The notes beneath the pieces are model-generated. The model was not told the origin of the DNA. It was given only the letters and a program-made list of their open reading frames with translations, and made no database searches. From NCBI GenBank assembly GCA_039923455.1, contig JBDTCS010000160.1, positions 1 through 7,110 of the forward strand: a stretch of DNA of 7,110 nucleotides. Reading direction: 5' to 3'. The position numbers and the translations under genes were made by a program. Position 1 is the stretch's first letter. Each line of letters opens with the position of its first letter. This DNA is from JBDTCS01 sp039923455 (GTDB lineage Bacteria > Bacteroidota > Ignavibacteria > Palsa-1295). Positions 5,580-7,110 of the stretch are shown in pieces.

Positions 5580-7110
5580 ATGTACTTTAAGCAGCGGACA
5601 AAAATGGCCGGCCAGTTTCGGTCGGCGGATATCGGAGAAACGGTAGTCGTGAATGGCTGGGTCGATGGAAATCGCGATCTGGGCGGTCTGCTATTTTTCG
5701 ATGTTCGAGATCGCAGCGGTAAGGTGCAGTGCGTTGTGCAACCGACCGAAGAGACGCAACTTATTTACGAAGATGCAAAGCAACTTCGGGCGGAGTTTGT
5801 TGTATCGGCTCAGGGAGTCGTGCGGCGTCGCGAGCGTGAAAATCCGAAGATGCTGACCGGTGAGATCGAGATAGTAATCACGAGTCTTACCGTGCTTAGC
5901 GAATCCGAAGTGCCGCCATTCGAGATCAAAGAAGAGATCACTGCAAATGAAGATCTTCGATTGCGTTATCGGTACCTCGATCTTCGCAGACAGGGGCTTG
6001 CAAAAAACTTGGTCACGCGTCACAAGATCACGCAGACGATTCGCAAATATTTTGATGAACGTGGTTTCCTCGAGATCGAAACTCCGATGCTTATGAAAGC
6101 GACACCCGAGGGTGCGCGGGATTTTCTTGTGCCGAGCAGGTTACATGCCGGTGAGTTCTACGCGCTACCGCAATCGCCGCAGTTGTACAAGCAGATACTT
6201 ATGATCGCGGGGCTCGACAAATATTTTCAGATCGTGAAATGTTTTCGCGACGAGGATCTTCGTGCCGATCGCCAACCCGAGTTTACGCAGCTCGATGTCG
6301 AGATGAGCTTTCCGAATGAGGAGATCGTCTATGAAGTGATGGAGAATTGCCTGCACGCAGTGTGGCAAGAACTCGGATTGACGCTTCCGAAATTTCAACG
6401 CATCACCTATAAGGATGCGATGATGTTCTACGGCTCCGACAAACCGGACTTACGCTATACGCTCAAGATCGCAACGCTCACCGAACTCTTGCGTGGTAAG
6501 ACAGAATTCAAAGTCTTTAGCGATATCCTCGAAAAACCGAGAGGTGTGATTGGTTGCGTCGTCGCTCCGGGAGCAGGGGAGTGGTCAAGAAAGCAACTCG
6601 ATACGCTCACCGATCTCGCGAAGATTTATGGTGCAGGTGGTTTGGTGTGGATGAAGGTGACAACCGATGGATTCGATTCGAGTGCGAAGAAATTCTTGAG
6701 CGAAGAAGTATTGCGCGAGATTGCGAATGCGTCGGACGCAAAGGCCGGCGACCTCGTGCTGATCGTCACGCACGGAAATTGGGAACGTGCCTACACAATT
6801 CTCGGTGCACTTCGCAGTGAACTCGCGAAGCGACTTGGATATCTCGAAGGCAAGACGTTCGAGTTCGCGCCGACATGGATTACCAACATGCCGATGTTCG
6901 AATACGATGAAGCCGAAGGGCAATTCGTGCCGAAGCATCATCCGTTCACATCGCCCGATCTCGAAGAGTGGAAACGCCGCGATGAAGGATTGGAAAATGT
7001 TTTCGCGCGAGCCTATGACATCGTGATCAACGGCTACGAACTCGGTTCGGGTTCGATCCGTATTCACGATCGCACATTGCAGAATGAGGTCTTCGATATG
7101 CTGAAGCTTA
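5580..7110 (+). CDS. aspS: Aspartyl-tRNA synthetase, 3' partial
   Basis: There is no stop before the window end; 510 codons are visible of the usual ~590. The enzyme charges tRNA-Asp with aspartate using ATP in the cytoplasm. Visible parts in order are: the OB-fold anticodon-binding domain (about 1-110, with GWV at 26-28 and the RDLGG turn at 32-36); class II motif 1 (158-171, FDERGFLEIETPML); the flipping loop TPEGARDF (175-182); QSPQ (198-201); motif 2 FRDEDLRADRQPEF (222-235); the bacterial GAD insertion (roughly 280-420); HHPFTSP; and GSGSIRIHD (489-497). Motif 3 (GLDR) lies beyond the edge. ATG at 5580 is chosen because it keeps the conserved RT near the N-terminus (residues 6-7); an ATG at 5604 would lose it. 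No Shine-Dalgarno sequence is present; the upstream bases are A-rich. Leu34 matches the discriminating E. coli enzyme (RDLG) rather than the non-discriminating Pseudomonas form (RDHG). Confidence 0.97.
   Translation, partial: MYFKQRTKMAGQFRSADIGETVVVNGWVDGNRDLGGLLFFDVRDRSGKVQCVVQPTEETQLIYEDAKQLRAEFVVSAQGVVRRRERENPKMLTGEIEIVITSLTVLSESEVPPFEIKEEITANEDLRLRYRYLDLRRQGLAKNLVTRHKITQTIRKYFDERGFLEIETPMLMKATPEGARDFLVPSRLHAGEFYALPQSPQLYKQILMIAGLDKYFQIVKCFRDEDLRADRQPEFTQLDVEMSFPNEEIVYEVMENCLHAVWQELGLTLPKFQRITYKDAMMFYGSDKPDLRYTLKIATLTELLRGKTEFKVFSDILEKPRGVIGCVVAPGAGEWSRKQLDTLTDLAKIYGAGGLVWMKVTTDGFDSSAKKFLSEEVLREIANASDAKAGDLVLIVTHGNWERAYTILGALRSELAKRLGYLEGKTFEFAPTWITNMPMFEYDEAEGQFVPKHHPFTSPDLEEWKRRDEGLENVFARAYDIVINGYELGSGSIRIHDRTLQNEVFDMLKL

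Noticed and set aside
6585..7067. 160-codon minus-strand frame within aspS
   Set aside because: It is antisense to strongly conserved AspRS coding sequence and has no recognisable features.
1..7110. Search for a defence island, toxin-antitoxin pair, CRISPR array, insertion sequence or retroelement
   Set aside because: All larger frames are accounted for by housekeeping or envelope genes; no direct repeat array, transposase motif or reverse transcriptase motif was seen.

Overview
The window carries seven protein-coding genes, two of them cut by the window edges. The likely source is a member of the Bacteroidota/Chlorobiota/Ignavibacteriota superphylum, perhaps a Kapabacteria- or Ignavibacteria-like lineage. 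This is inferred from four things: a FISUMP-domain protein, the Chlorobi-like wording of L11 (NIMEFCKQFN), start codons mostly without Shine-Dalgarno sequences, and a TAnnTTTG-type promoter element before aspS. No marker in the window settles the phylum.

Layout, left to right. (1) Bases 2-1090 (+) hold the C-terminal part of a FISUMP-domain protein of unknown role. (2) Bases 1091-1382 are a spacer between convergent genes; it holds a compact set of palindromes that looks like an intergenic REP-like repeat. (3) Two minus-strand genes, 15 bases apart, form a probable operon: a CusF-like copper-binding lipoprotein (2342-1989), then an unrecognised secreted protein (1973-1383). (4) A 237-base divergent spacer leads into rplK and rplA (2580-3710, +), ribosomal proteins L11 and L1, closed by a strong intrinsic terminator. 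(5) A minus-strand multi-pass membrane protein of the GT-C/GT39-like glycosyltransferase type follows. (6) Divergent from it is aspS (5580 to the window end, +), aspartyl-tRNA synthetase, lacking its last part.

The genes do not form one pathway. rplK-rplA is a translation unit whose two products sit at the GTPase centre and the L1 stalk of the large ribosomal subunit, and aspS also serves translation. The CusF-like lipoprotein and its unknown partner are envelope proteins, as the FISUMP protein probably is, and the GT-C protein is an inner-membrane enzyme of glycan or lipid modification. The most unusual layout point is that rplKA stands alone. secE-nusG is not upstream and rplJL-rpoBC is not downstream, as they are in most bacteria.

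I see no tRNA, rRNA, CRISPR array, transposase or phage gene, and no clear sign of an undescribed multi-gene system. The best leads are the cusF-linked unknown gene, the palindromic element and the orphan rplKA unit.
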